IMG/VR virus record: IMGVR_UViG_3300045051_000399
Coordinates: 1 to 61,323 of that record
Source of the DNA: a virus
Length of the DNA stretch: 61,323 bases
Strand: one strand, 5' to 3'
The position numbers and the translations under genes are program-made. The stretch's first letter is position 1; each line of letters begins with the position of its first letter. Under the pieces are notes generated by a model, which made no database searches, had not been told where the DNA came from, and worked only from the letters and a program-made list of their open reading frames with translations. Below, piece after piece: positions 15,168-22,963 of the stretch.

Positions 15168-15616
15168 TGCGCCGCAAAGAAAGGCCCATGAAGGCGAGCG
15201 ATCATCCTGGCTTGCCGCTCGCAAAGCCGGAGCGCCGAAGCAAGCAGAAACGGCGCGAGGAGCGCCAGCTCGCCGAGGCGCGCGACGAGTGCCGGCGCGT
15301 GAGTTTCCATCGAGCCGGCGGCCGGTGCGAGCATTGCGGCGAAATGCTGTATTACAAAACGCCGAATCCGTTCAAGCTCGCGCACGTGCACGAGGAGCCG
15401 CCGCGCTCGCTCGGCGGCGATCCGACGGATCCGACGTGTACCGTCTGCGTGTGCTGGAAATGCCACGAGAAGATCACGCGGCACGAGCTAGACGTGATCC
15501 TGCTGTTCAAGGGCGTTACGGATATCAGCATGCGCGGGCTCGCCGAGGCCGCCGAGCGCGTCGTCAAGTTTCAACCGCGTTTGCCGGAGTGCACCGATCA
15601 TGAGCGGTACGCTTGA
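15167..15616 (+). CDS. HNH-type endonuclease
   Basis: A 149-residue protein. CEHC (54-57) and CVCWKCH (94-100) provide a zinc-binding knuckle. LAHVHEEPPRSLGGDP (71-86) carries the His-x-His before a G-G-D segment, and H100 is the closing His of the HNH (beta-beta-alpha metal) fold. The asparagine position is not obvious. The N-terminal 50 residues are strongly basic. Phage HNH proteins often assist packaging or are free-standing homing endonucleases; this one is in the early arm, about 4 kb before the terminase genes. Confidence 0.65.
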   Translation: MRRKERPMKASDHPGLPLAKPERRSKQKRREERQLAEARDECRRVSFHRAGGRCEHCGEMLYYKTPNPFKLAHVHEEPPRSLGGDPTDPTCTVCVCWKCHEKITRHELDVILLFKGVTDISMRGLAEAAERVVKFQPRLPECTDHERYA

Positions 15617-15821
15617 AGTCGGCGCGAGTGTGCGCGAGACGAGTACCGGGTATTACTGGTGCGTGACGGATCTCTTCGATCGCGCCGGCGTACCGCACGT
15701 CGGCTTGCTTGCGGTGAGCGGGAAGCGTGTCGTGCTCACGCGCGACGAGTACGGCCGCCGGTTCGACGACTACCGGCCCGCCGCGCCGGCGAAGCCGCTC
15801 GCGTTACCGGAGAACTTCTAA
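15600..15821 (+). CDS. Small hypothetical protein
   Basis: A 73-residue beta-rich protein (SVRETSTGYYWCVTDLFDR, then VGLLAVSGKRVVLTRDEYG), reminiscent of small SH3-like phage proteins. Overlaps the HNH gene by 17 bp. Confidence 0.55.
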   Translation: MSGTLEVGASVRETSTGYYWCVTDLFDRAGVPHVGLLAVSGKRVVLTRDEYGRRFDDYRPAAPAKPLALPENF

Positions 15822-15824
15822 ATC

Positions 15825-16238
15825 ATGGGCCTCGCACCATTCGAGAAAGCGACGAAGGCGCTCGCGACGTTCGGCGAGTCGCTCGGCACCGTCGGCGCGG
15901 CCGTGGGCGTCGCGGCCGGCGCGTTCAACACTCTGGCGAATGCTTTCCGGGGGCCGGCGGCTCCTGGCGGCGTGATCGACGCCGAGGCGCACATGCTCCT
16001 CGAAGAGATACGGGCATCGGGCGACGCACATTCACAGCTCGCGCGCTCCTGGCTCGTTGATCATGGCATCGATCCTGATGCGCCATATCCCGTGGTTCAT
16101 GCGATGACGCACGCGATTCTCGGTGCCGGTGCCGAGGGGCCGCAAGGTGGCACCGGCGTTGTAGCGCCGAGAGCCGCACGGAAGCCCGTCGAGCCGAGGC
16201 CCGCGCCCGCGCGATCGTTCGGGAGGCTTCGAGAATGA
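15825..16238 (+). CDS. Hypothetical protein with Ala/Gly-rich amphipathic N-terminus
   Basis: A 137-residue protein. A glycine/alanine-rich helix (LGTVGAAVGVAAGAFNTLAN) could associate with membrane or self-associate. The peptide VVHAMTHAILG repeats the VFHAMTHAIGG of the protein at 3599-3841. The C-terminus is proline/arginine-rich. Confidence 0.55.
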   Translation: MGLAPFEKATKALATFGESLGTVGAAVGVAAGAFNTLANAFRGPAAPGGVIDAEAHMLLEEIRASGDAHSQLARSWLVDHGIDPDAPYPVVHAMTHAILGAGAEGPQGGTGVVAPRAARKPVEPRPAPARSFGRLRE

Positions 16239-16429
16239 AGCCCACGATCAAGCGCTATCGGATCGAGGTATTCCGGATCGGCGGCGGCATGATGGTCGAG
16301 CGCGTACCGGACAAGTCGCGCACGTTCGAGACGCCGCTCGCGCGGAAGTGCGACGCCGAGAAAGCGGCCGCGATCGAGCTTGACGGCGCGCTCCGATCAA
16401 ACGAGTTTTTCCGACTCTACCGGGCATGA
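16235..16429 (+). CDS. Small hypothetical protein
   Basis: A 64-residue alpha/beta protein (IKRYRIEVFRIGGGMMVERV) with a helical C-terminus. ATGA overlap with the upstream gene. No motif recognised. Confidence 0.5.
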   Translation: MKPTIKRYRIEVFRIGGGMMVERVPDKSRTFETPLARKCDAEKAAAIELDGALRSNEFFRLYRA

Positions 16430-16438
16430 GGAGGCGCG

Positions 16439-16603
16439 ATGCAGTGGTATCACTGGTTTCTGGCGGGCGCGGCGTGCGGCCTGTTCGCGCACGTGCTCGT
16501 CGCGATCGCTCGCTCCTGGCGCGATGCGCGCGCGGCCGATCGGGCGCTCAACATCCTCTCGGCTGAGCGCCGACAGATGTTGATCAGGGACGGCGAACTA
16601 TAG
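16439..16603 (+). CDS. Small single-pass membrane protein
   Basis: A 54-residue protein preceded by GAGGAGGCGCG. One hydrophobic segment (WFLAGAACGLFAHVLVAIA) near the N-terminus, then a basic helical tail (RSWRDARAADRALNIL). Confidence 0.55.
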   Translation: MQWYHWFLAGAACGLFAHVLVAIARSWRDARAADRALNILSAERRQMLIRDGEL

Positions 16604-16628
16604 CGGGCAGAAACGAGGAGGCGTGCGA

Positions 16629-17021
16629 ATGTCGAAACATTGGGATCGGTTGCTACTCTGGTCGATCAAGCCCGTACTCGAACGGATCCGACTCTCAATC
16701 ATGCTCGAAGGGGAAGCCACGCGGGTACGACTTCAACAATGGGGGCATCAGATCATGGACAACGTGCAAGAGCTGAAAGACACCGTACAAGAAACCGCCG
16801 ATGTCGTCGGGCAGATGGCCGGCAAGCAAGAGGAGATCGGCAAGGATCTCGACTACGCGGTCAAGATCCTCGAATCGGGCAGCGGGGGTACCGATCAGCA
16901 GACAATCAACGACGCACTCGAAATCGCGAAGCGGGTACGCGACGCGGTGAAAGTGCAAAACGACGCGCTCACGGCGCTCGCCAGCAAGATCACGCCGCCG
17001 GTCGAGCCGCCGACTCCATAG
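16629..17021 (+). CDS. Hypothetical amphipathic/coiled-coil protein
   Basis: A 130-residue protein from ATG 16629 (GAGGAG 8 bp upstream; GTG 16623 possible). Basic amphipathic N-terminus (KHWDRLLLWSIKPVLERIRL). The centre is a coiled coil (NVQELKDTVQETADVVGQMA), and the end is proline-rich. The overall pattern is that of small phage virion or tail-associated helical proteins, but context is early. Confidence 0.55.
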   Translation: MSKHWDRLLLWSIKPVLERIRLSIMLEGEATRVRLQQWGHQIMDNVQELKDTVQETADVVGQMAGKQEEIGKDLDYAVKILESGSGGTDQQTINDALEIAKRVRDAVKVQNDALTALASKITPPVEPPTP

Positions 17022-17038
17022 CGCGGCAACGTAGGCGG

Positions 17039-17062
17039 GCGGCCCTGGCCGGGCAGGGCCGC
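17039..17062 (+). terminator. Perfect 9-bp GC hairpin, possible terminator
   Basis: GCGGCCCTG (17039-17047) pairs with CAGGGCCGC (17054-17062) around GCCGGG, in the 69-bp gap after the previous stop. The following TCGCGCTTTCTG is only weakly T-rich, so termination is plausible but not certain. Confidence 0.5.
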
Positions 17063-17090
17063 TCGCGCTTTCTGTGGGGAGGAGGGCGCA

Positions 17091-17510
17091 ATGACTGACG
17101 CACAGCTCGATCGGATTCTCCGCCAGCTCTCCGGCCGGCTCTCGGCCGTCGCCGACGATTGGGCCGAGCCGCCGGCCGATCGGACGATCGATCCCGGCGC
17201 GGTGCTCCTGGGAATTAAAGAGATCGTCAACATTGCCGAGGCCGCCTCGCTCACACTCCGGCGACGGGCCGAGCATTCGATCGAGAGCGGGCAAATGCTC
17301 GACGTGAACGGGCTCGCGTGCGACGTGCACTCGGTACGCGTGCTGCGAGATGGCCGCGAGCTGGGCGCGGGCTATGACGTGCGCGATCCCGCGACGTGGT
17401 ACGTCTACTCGCGCATGATGCCGGGGCACCGATGGCAGAAACACTGCGGGCCGTACAGCTCGTGCGATCAAGCGCTCGCATGGATCGACGCGATTCGGGA
17501 GGAGGCGTGA
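17091..17510 (+). CDS. Hypothetical protein
   Basis: A 139-residue protein behind GGGGAGGAGG. Helical N-terminus, beta-rich centre, and a C-terminus with W/H/C residues (PGHRWQKHCGPYSSCDQALAW). No family recognised. Overlaps the next start by 4 bp. Confidence 0.55.
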   Translation: MTDAQLDRILRQLSGRLSAVADDWAEPPADRTIDPGAVLLGIKEIVNIAEAASLTLRRRAEHSIESGQMLDVNGLACDVHSVRVLRDGRELGAGYDVRDPATWYVYSRMMPGHRWQKHCGPYSSCDQALAWIDAIREEA

Positions 17511-17797
17511 GCGAGATTCTCGATCGATGGCGGATCTCGGCATTCGGCCCGGCGTCGTACTGGCTAATTCTGTCGTGCGGTCATTGGTTCAAATGGCACG
17601 GCGACGGGCTCCCGAGCGTCGGCTCGGATCTGCCGTGCGCGAGCTGCCCGACGGGCACGGTTGCCGTTGAGGTATCCGCGTTGAAGGGCTTTATCGAGTA
17701 TGAAGTCGTGCGTTCACACGTGATCGAGGAGGGCGTGCGCGTGATCGACGAGCTGCGCGTGATCTCGGTACACGTCGGAGGTCAATATGCCGGCTAA
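17507..17797 (+). CDS. Small zinc-binding-like protein
   Basis: A 96-residue protein from GTG 17507 with GGAGG immediately upstream. LSCGHWFKWHGD and LPCASCPTG supply three cysteines and two histidines in the spacing of a small zinc knuckle. The same CGH...CxxC arrangement recurs in the protein at 20654-20866. Confidence 0.55.
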   Translation: MSEILDRWRISAFGPASYWLILSCGHWFKWHGDGLPSVGSDLPCASCPTGTVAVEVSALKGFIEYEVVRSHVIEEGVRVIDELRVISVHVGGQYAG

Positions 17798-17809
17798 GGG
17801 GTTATCAGC

Positions 17810-18046
17810 ATGAGCGACAAAGACGTACTCCGCGAGCGGCTCGCTGCGATCGCCGCCGATCTGCGAAAGCTGGCAAAGGCGCTCGACGCCTACACGGGGC
17901 GCGTATACGTGGCCGTGGATCCTACTACCGAGGAGCCGGCCGATCTCTTTGACAAGATGCTCGACATTGCCGATCGTGTCGATCAGCTTCGATTACCGAT
18001 CACGGCCATAACGCCGAGCACCGATGGAGGCGAACGTGCCCGTTAG
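17810..18046 (+). CDS. Small helical hypothetical protein
   Basis: A 78-residue protein, helical at both ends (LRERLAAIAADLRKLAKALD; LFDKMLDIADRVDQLRLP). No motif recognised. The last bases overlap the next start at 18036. Confidence 0.5.
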   Translation: MSDKDVLRERLAAIAADLRKLAKALDAYTGRVYVAVDPTTEEPADLFDKMLDIADRVDQLRLPITAITPSTDGGERAR

Positions 18047-18185
18047 TCGCAAGCGGAAGGATGCCGGCAAAGGCAAGGGCGCGAAAGAGCGTCGCGCGTG
18101 GCGCGTCGAGCAACGGCGGCTCGCGCGGCTCAAGCAGACCCTATGGAGGCTCCGCAAGCTTCGGAGGCTCGGAGGGCTCGACTAA
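18036..18185 (+). CDS. Very basic small protein
   Basis: A 49-residue protein from GTG 18036 with GGAGG 6 bp upstream. About 22 of 49 residues are Arg or Lys (for example RRAWRVEQRRLARLKQTLWR). Likely binds nucleic acid, or perhaps a host protein. Its stop overlaps the next ATG (TAATG). Confidence 0.55.
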   Translation: MPVSRKRKDAGKGKGAKERRAWRVEQRRLARLKQTLWRLRKLRRLGGLD

Positions 18186-18691
18186 TGCAGATCACGGCTC
18201 GCGTCTTTCGAGCGGATCCCATTCTGACGCCTCTACTCAAGGCACAATCGGTGCCCGTCGTCAGAAACTTCGATTACGGCACGCTGATCGGTTCGGCCGT
18301 CTTGCGCCGGGCCGAGAACGGCGACATCTTCGCCGACATGACGCTCAACGGTGAGCACGTGCCCGAGGAGGGCACGCCAGCGATCGGCTATCGCATCACA
18401 GAGCAAGAGCACGCCGCCGGGGGCGAAGTGACGAGAGCGCTCATCGAGATCGTGACCATATCGATCAGCGACGGGCCGAACGTCGATCCGGAAATCACAG
18501 CGATCAGGCTGCGCGACGCCGGGATCCCGCGCTCGGCTTGCCCTGGTCTCAACGTGCCGGCCGAGCTATCGATCCGCGCTTCAATCCGTGCGGTCGAGGA
18601 GATGCCTGCCGACACGCGGCTCACCGATGCGGTCGTGCTACTCGGGCGAGCCCTCGATCGCGTGGCTGCGTTCGTCGATGGTAAGGATTGA
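18185..18691 (+). CDS. Hypothetical protein
   Basis: A 168-residue alpha/beta protein. Beta-rich middle (GTLIGSAVLRRAENGDIFAD; EVTRALIEIVTISISDG) and a helical C-terminus. No motif recognised. ATG 18185 overlaps the preceding stop by one base. Confidence 0.55.
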   Translation: MQITARVFRADPILTPLLKAQSVPVVRNFDYGTLIGSAVLRRAENGDIFADMTLNGEHVPEEGTPAIGYRITEQEHAAGGEVTRALIEIVTISISDGPNVDPEITAIRLRDAGIPRSACPGLNVPAELSIRASIRAVEEMPADTRLTDAVVLLGRALDRVAAFVDGKD

Positions 18692-18700
18692 GGAGGCGCG

Positions 18701-18904
18701 ATGCGACTACTTCAAGACGTGATCGATCTGGCATTCGAGGCCGGGCAACGCGGCGATCGGGCGGCCGTCGCGACGCTGATCGGCGAGACAGTGTACGAGC
18801 GGGCCGGCCTCATGCACGAGCGCGCACAGCTCGCCGAGAGCCGGGCTTTTCGAGCTGAGCGTGCGCTCGATCGGATATGCCGCCGTGCCGGGAGGCTCGA
18901 CTAG
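18701..18904 (+). CDS. Small helical hypothetical protein
   Basis: A 67-residue helical protein preceded by GAGGAGGCGCG. The C-terminal half (ERAQLAESRAFRAERALDRI) is a likely coiled coil. It abuts the next gene without a gap. Confidence 0.5.
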   Translation: MRLLQDVIDLAFEAGQRGDRAAVATLIGETVYERAGLMHERAQLAESRAFRAERALDRICRRAGRLD

Positions 18905-19447
18905 ATGGGCACGCAATTTGAGACGAGCGATCATCGCACCGCGCAAGAGCGCCTCGGCCCGCTCCTGGCCGCCGCGTATCGCTGCGAGCTGATCGAGCTG
19001 CCGACGTTCTCGCCGATCGACTGGCTCCTCGTGCGGCGGGGCGAAATAGTGGGGGCGGCCGAGCTGAAGTGCCGGAGTGTCGAGCACGGGAAATACCCGA
19101 CGGTTTTCCTCGAAGCGCGCAAGGCGCGTGCCCTGGTAAGCAGTGCCCTCGCGTTGAGCGTGAGCGAGCGGGGCTGGCTCTCCCTATTCATGGTCGAATG
19201 GCGCGATGCGGTCGGCGTGTTCGATGCCTCGTTGTGTAAAGGCATGGTGGTCGAGCACGTCTCGCTCAACGCGCCTCGGGAGCGGCACGACATCGACGAT
19301 CCCGTATATTGCGTGGCGTGCCACGAGTTCGAGCTACTCATCGACGGCCGAAGCGTCGAGGCACAGCTCGCCAGCTCCAAGCAAGCCCGCCGGCCCGGCC
19401 CGGTGCACCGTCCCGGCCCATACACGCCCGAGCGCTACATCCGATGA
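18905..19447 (+). CDS. PD-(D/E)XK nuclease-like protein
   Basis: A 180-residue protein. PIDWLLVRRGEIVGAAELKCR (from residue 37) places D39, E53 and K55 in the D-x(n)-E-x-K order of PD-(D/E)XK nucleases, and the following YPTVFLEARKARAL contributes a helix typical of the fold. The C-terminal 30 residues are Arg/Pro-rich. It lies two genes before the small terminase and could act in packaging or host-DNA degradation. Confidence 0.55.
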   Translation: MGTQFETSDHRTAQERLGPLLAAAYRCELIELPTFSPIDWLLVRRGEIVGAAELKCRSVEHGKYPTVFLEARKARALVSSALALSVSERGWLSLFMVEWRDAVGVFDASLCKGMVVEHVSLNAPRERHDIDDPVYCVACHEFELLIDGRSVEAQLASSKQARRPGPVHRPGPYTPERYIR

Positions 19448-19728
19448 GCGACGAGACGCGAGCACCGAGGTATCGCAAGCACGCCTACTGTGAGCGCTTG
19501 TGCGGCTGGGCGTTGTATCAGGCGTGCGCCCGGCCCGAGTGCCGGCTCGACGCCTCGGCGATGCTGAAGCATGCGCCAGTGAAGCTCGCGACGTTCAACA
19601 TCTCTCGCGATGCGCGTCGAGATGGGGGCGGAGGGGAGGGGGGCGCGATAGGTTCTCCGCCGGCCGCGCTCGTTGCGGGCGAACGGTTCGCCAAAAACGC
19701 CCAATCTTTGAAGGGCTCTAAGGGCTAA
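19444..19728 (+). CDS. Hypothetical cysteine-containing protein
   Basis: A 94-residue protein with CERLCGWALYQACARPEC, four cysteines within 18 residues that could bind zinc. The C-terminal 45 residues are glycine-rich and probably disordered. Overlaps both neighbours by 1-4 bp. Confidence 0.5.
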   Translation: MSDETRAPRYRKHAYCERLCGWALYQACARPECRLDASAMLKHAPVKLATFNISRDARRDGGGGEGGAIGSPPAALVAGERFAKNAQSLKGSKG

Positions 19729-20402
19729 TGGCGAAGAGGGCTGCAAAGGCCGCCAAACGTCGCCGGCGGCCCGTGGGGCGACGCAAGCCGGCCGGGCGGG
19801 CTCCTGGCTCTCGGGCAGGGAGCGGGGCTCAGGCGGGCGGCAGTCAGCCGACGCCGAGCCCGGCCGGCGGTTCGCCTCGGGCACCGGCGGCACCGGACGC
19901 GCCCGAGCTGCTCACGCGGCGCGAGCTGAGCGCCCGGCTCGCGGTGCATATGCAAACCGTGACGAAGTGGGAGCGGGCCGGGCTCCCGATTGCCGAGCAA
20001 GGCCGGCTCGGGAAGCCCTCGCGCTACGCCGAGGCCGCCGTGCGGGCGTGGCTCGACTCGCGCGAAGTCGAGGCCCGGCGCTCCGGCGTCGCCGAGGTTT
20101 CGACGGAGCGGGCGCGGAAAGAGCGGGCGCAAGCCCTCCTCGCCGAACAGTCGTACGAGGCGCGATCGCGGAGCCTCTTGCCGGCCGATGAAGTCGAGCG
20201 GGTATGGAGCGCCGAGGTTGCGGCGGTTCGTACGGCGATCCTGGCGAGCTACACGACGCAAGCCGACGCCGTGCACCGGGCCGGCGTACTCGACGGCGTG
20301 GGCGGCGTCGAGCGGGAGCTAAAGCGGATCGCGCTCGAACTACTTCGCGAGCTTTCCGATCCGACACCGAGGCCGTTGCCGCGCGCCGCCGGCGCGGCGT
20401 GA
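19728..20402 (+). CDS. Terminase small subunit, Nu1-like
   Basis: A 224-residue protein. A basic, disordered N-terminus (about 60 residues of K/R/G/P/A) precedes a MerR-type winged helix: LLTRRELSARLAVHMQTVTK, then W-x-x-x-G-L-P. This is the gpNu1 DNA-recognition fold. The C-terminal helical region (DEVERVWSAEVAAVRTAIL) is the usual terminase assembly region. The large terminase follows within 500 bp. Nu1-type subunits recognise the packaging start and hand DNA to the large subunit. Confidence 0.75.
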   Translation: MAKRAAKAAKRRRRPVGRRKPAGRAPGSRAGSGAQAGGSQPTPSPAGGSPRAPAAPDAPELLTRRELSARLAVHMQTVTKWERAGLPIAEQGRLGKPSRYAEAAVRAWLDSREVEARRSGVAEVSTERARKERAQALLAEQSYEARSRSLLPADEVERVWSAEVAAVRTAILASYTTQADAVHRAGVLDGVGGVERELKRIALELLRELSDPTPRPLPRAAGAA

Positions 20403-20412
20403 GGAGAGCGCA

Positions 20413-20586
20413 ATGACGCAAGACGAAGAGCAAGCCACGATGAAGCAAGCGATTGACAAAGCCGAGTACTACCTCGCGCCGATCCGTGAGGGCAGATTCG
20501 ACGGCAATTACGAAGGGAAGGCCGCGCACGCGCTCGTCGCGATCGCCGAGCTGCTCGTCGGCATGGCGAAGGTGAGCTTGCGATGA
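20413..20586 (+). CDS. Small acidic helical protein
   Basis: A 57-residue protein with GAGGAGAGCGCA directly before ATG 20413. Helical (EEQATMKQAIDKAEYYL, then AAHALVAIAELLVGMA). It lies between the small and large terminase genes; role unknown. Confidence 0.55.
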   Translation: MTQDEEQATMKQAIDKAEYYLAPIREGRFDGNYEGKAAHALVAIAELLVGMAKVSLR

Positions 20587-20657
20587 CGTGGCCGATACTC
20601 GCTTTCTTCGTCGTGTTCGTCATTACGTATGCCGCGCTTGGGAGATGGTTCAAGTGA
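20583..20657 (+). CDS. 24-residue membrane peptide
   Basis: A tiny reading frame encoding one hydrophobic helix (PILAFFVVFVITYAALG) ending in RWFK. It overlaps the upstream stop (ATGA) and the downstream GTG (GTGA) exactly, the same coupling used by real genes here, which is the reason to report it. Confidence 0.4.
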   Translation: MTWPILAFFVVFVITYAALGRWFK

Positions 20658-20866
20658 GCGCCGACGACGAGCCGCGCATTTGGATCACGCAAGGCCCGAG
20701 CGGCGTGACGGAGAAACAGCTTCTCGACGCGCTCGACGAGCTGCGCGCCCGCAATAGTTACGTGCTCTCGTGCGGGCACGTGCACGACGAAGGCCGCCAG
20801 AGCGGGCACGTCTGGTGCGCCGCGTGCGGGCGTCACGTGCCGATGTATCCGAAGCCGCTCACGTGA
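20654..20866 (+). CDS. Small zinc-finger-like protein
   Basis: A 70-residue protein from GTG 20654. LSCGHVHDEGRQSGHVWCAAC gives Cys-x-His and C-x-x-C ligands; compare the protein at 17507. The stop overlaps the terminase start (GTGA). ATG 20645 is an alternative start. Confidence 0.5.
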   Translation: MSADDEPRIWITQGPSGVTEKQLLDALDELRARNSYVLSCGHVHDEGRQSGHVWCAACGRHVPMYPKPLT

Positions 20867-22722
20867 TCGAGCCGACACCGACGGAGGCGCTCGCGGCCCG
20901 TGTGCGCGCGAGCTTCGCGCCGCCGTCCGAGCTGCGCGTGTCGGAGTTTTCCGATCAGACGGTGATCGTCACGAGCGGGCCGCTCGCGGGTACGCACTGG
21001 CAAACCGACTTCGCGCCGTATCAACGCGGGATCCTCGACGTGTTTCACGAGCCCGGCATCGAGATCGCCGTCGTGATGGGCTCCTCGCAGTGGGGCAAAA
21101 CGAGCATCGCCGTCAATCTGTGCGCGTACCATATCAAGCACGATCCCTGCTCAATTCTCGTCGTCGAGCCGACAGAAGATCCAATGGCGCGCGACTTCGC
21201 AAAGAATCGACTTGATCCCATCATCGACGCGAGCCCGGAGCTAAGCGACGCCGTGCGGCGCAAGCGCAACAAGCGCTCGGGCGGCACGGTGCTACAGAAA
21301 ACGTTTCGGGGCGGCTCGCTCTCGATCGCCGGCGCTAATTCGGCGTCGTCCCTGGCGGCGCGCCCGGTACGCGTGCTGATCTGCGATGAAGTCGATCGGT
21401 ATCCCGCCGAGCTGCCCGGCGAGGGCGCGACGCTCGCGATCGCATTCAAGCGCACGACAACCTTTCGGCGACGGCGGCGGATCCTCTTGCTCTCGTCGCC
21501 GACGCTCGCCGGCTCGCCGATCCATGAATGGTGGTCGAGCGGCGATCAGCGTCGGTACTACGTGCCGTGCCCGAGCTGTAAAAAGGGCTTCGCGTACGAG
21601 TGGCAGCTCGTGAAATGGGAGCGGGATCCCGATCGGCCGAGCACCGCGCGCATTCATTGCCCGAGCTGCGGGCACGGGCTCGATGATGCCGAGCGCGTCG
21701 CCATGCTGAAGTTCGGCACGTGGATCGCCGACAAGCCCGATCGCGACGACGCCTCGATCGTGTCGTTCCATCTATGGGAGGCGTATAGTCCATTCTCGTC
21801 ACTGAGCGAGATCGTGACGAACTTCCTCCGCGCGCGTCGGAAACAAAAAGAGGGCGATCGCGCGGAAATGCACACGTGGATCAATACGACGCTCGGCGAG
21901 CCCGTCGAGCCCGACGAGGGGGAGGGCGCGGAGCCGCACGCGCTCCTGGCGCGGCGCGAGGAGTACGCGGCTCCGGTGCCGACGGAGGCCGTCGTGCTCA
22001 CCGCCGGCATCGACATTCAGGACGATCGGATCGAGGGCCTCGTGATCGGCTGGGGCATCGGCGAGGAAAGCTGGCTCGTCGATCGGTTCTATTTCGCCGG
22101 CGACACCGAGGGGCCGGAGCCCTGGCGCGAGCTGGAGCAAGCGCTCGAAAACGAATACCGTCACAGCTCCGGCCCGACGCTCCCGATCGCGTGCGCGTGC
22201 ATCGACTCCGCCGGGCATCGCACGACGATCGTGTACGACTTCGTGGGCCGGCATCCGCGCACGTTCGCGATCATCGGGCGGGATGGCGAGCGGCCGATCG
22301 TCTCGTCGCCGACGCCGCGCTCGTGGGGGCGGAATGGCCGGCAAGTGCCGCTCTATACGATCGGCGTCGATTCGGCCAAGGCGTTATGGCAATCGCGCTT
22401 GATTCTCACCGAGCACGGGCCGGGCTTCGCGCATCTCCCGATCGCGCCGTGGGCCGACGAGGAGCTATGCCAGCAGCTCACGAGCGAGCGCTTGATCAAG
22501 CGGTTCAAGAAAGGCGTGCCGCGTATGGAGTGGATCAAGCGGCGGCCTCGCAATGAGGGCCTCGACTGCGCCGTATACGCCGTCGCCGCGCTCCGGTTGC
22601 TTCATCCCGACTTGAAGCTCCTCGCCGATCGCCTCGCGAATCCGAACGCGCGCACGCCGCCGCCGCCGCGCAAGCCCGCCGGCTTTCTCGGGCCGTCGCG
22701 TCGCGGATGGCTCCGGCGGTGA
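20863..22722 (+). CDS. Terminase large subunit, lambda GpA-like
   Basis: A 619-residue packaging ATPase/nuclease. Walker A-like GSSQWGKT (73-80) and Walker B VLICDEVDRYP (171-181) are the GpA-family signatures. Two CPSC pairs in the middle form the family's zinc region. AGIDIQDDRIEG (about 381-392) is the RNase H-like nuclease core with the acidic residues that cut concatemers. The length matches GpA-type terminases (about 620-670). The gpW-like and portal genes downstream follow lambda order. A GpA-type enzyme usually implies site-specific cos-type ends, which would fit a circular assembly. Confidence 0.9.
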   Translation: MIEPTPTEALAARVRASFAPPSELRVSEFSDQTVIVTSGPLAGTHWQTDFAPYQRGILDVFHEPGIEIAVVMGSSQWGKTSIAVNLCAYHIKHDPCSILVVEPTEDPMARDFAKNRLDPIIDASPELSDAVRRKRNKRSGGTVLQKTFRGGSLSIAGANSASSLAARPVRVLICDEVDRYPAELPGEGATLAIAFKRTTTFRRRRRILLLSSPTLAGSPIHEWWSSGDQRRYYVPCPSCKKGFAYEWQLVKWERDPDRPSTARIHCPSCGHGLDDAERVAMLKFGTWIADKPDRDDASIVSFHLWEAYSPFSSLSEIVTNFLRARRKQKEGDRAEMHTWINTTLGEPVEPDEGEGAEPHALLARREEYAAPVPTEAVVLTAGIDIQDDRIEGLVIGWGIGEESWLVDRFYFAGDTEGPEPWRELEQALENEYRHSSGPTLPIACACIDSAGHRTTIVYDFVGRHPRTFAIIGRDGERPIVSSPTPRSWGRNGRQVPLYTIGVDSAKALWQSRLILTEHGPGFAHLPIAPWADEELCQQLTSERLIKRFKKGVPRMEWIKRRPRNEGLDCAVYAVAALRLLHPDLKLLADRLANPNARTPPPPRKPAGFLGPSRRGWLRR

Positions 22723-22726
22723 GTGG

Positions 22727-22736
22727 TGTTACAATT
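22727..22736 (+). promoter_or_regulatory. Candidate promoter -10 box (TGTTACAATT)
   Basis: TGTTACAATT, related to the boxes at 4881, 12230 and 59764, lies in the 37-bp gap between the large terminase and the gpW-like gene. No clear -35 hexamer. Could give extra transcription of the head genes. Confidence 0.3.
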
Positions 22737-22759
22737 GCGCGCCGAGGGGGGCGCGGCTC

Positions 22760-22957
22760 ATGGCATGGACGCAAGCCGACATCGACACGCTCAAGCAAGC
22801 ACTTATCGATCGGAAGGGCGCGCGCTCGATCGCGTTCTCGGATCAAGTCGTGACGTTCGACTCGATCGACGACATGCTCAAGCTGCTCTCGGTAATGACG
22901 GGCGAGGCAACCGGCGGAAGCCGCACGCGCTACGCACAGACACGCAAAGGGTGCTGA
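22760..22957 (+). CDS. gpW-like head-tail connector protein
   Basis: A 65-residue protein. MAWTQADIDTLKQALIDRKG, then IAFSDQVVTFDSIDDMLKLL, is the helix-beta hairpin-helix pattern of the lambda gpW family. It sits between terminase and portal as in lambda. gpW completes the head so that tails can join. Confidence 0.7.
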   Translation: MAWTQADIDTLKQALIDRKGARSIAFSDQVVTFDSIDDMLKLLSVMTGEATGGSRTRYAQTRKGC

Positions 22958-22963
22958 TCGCGA

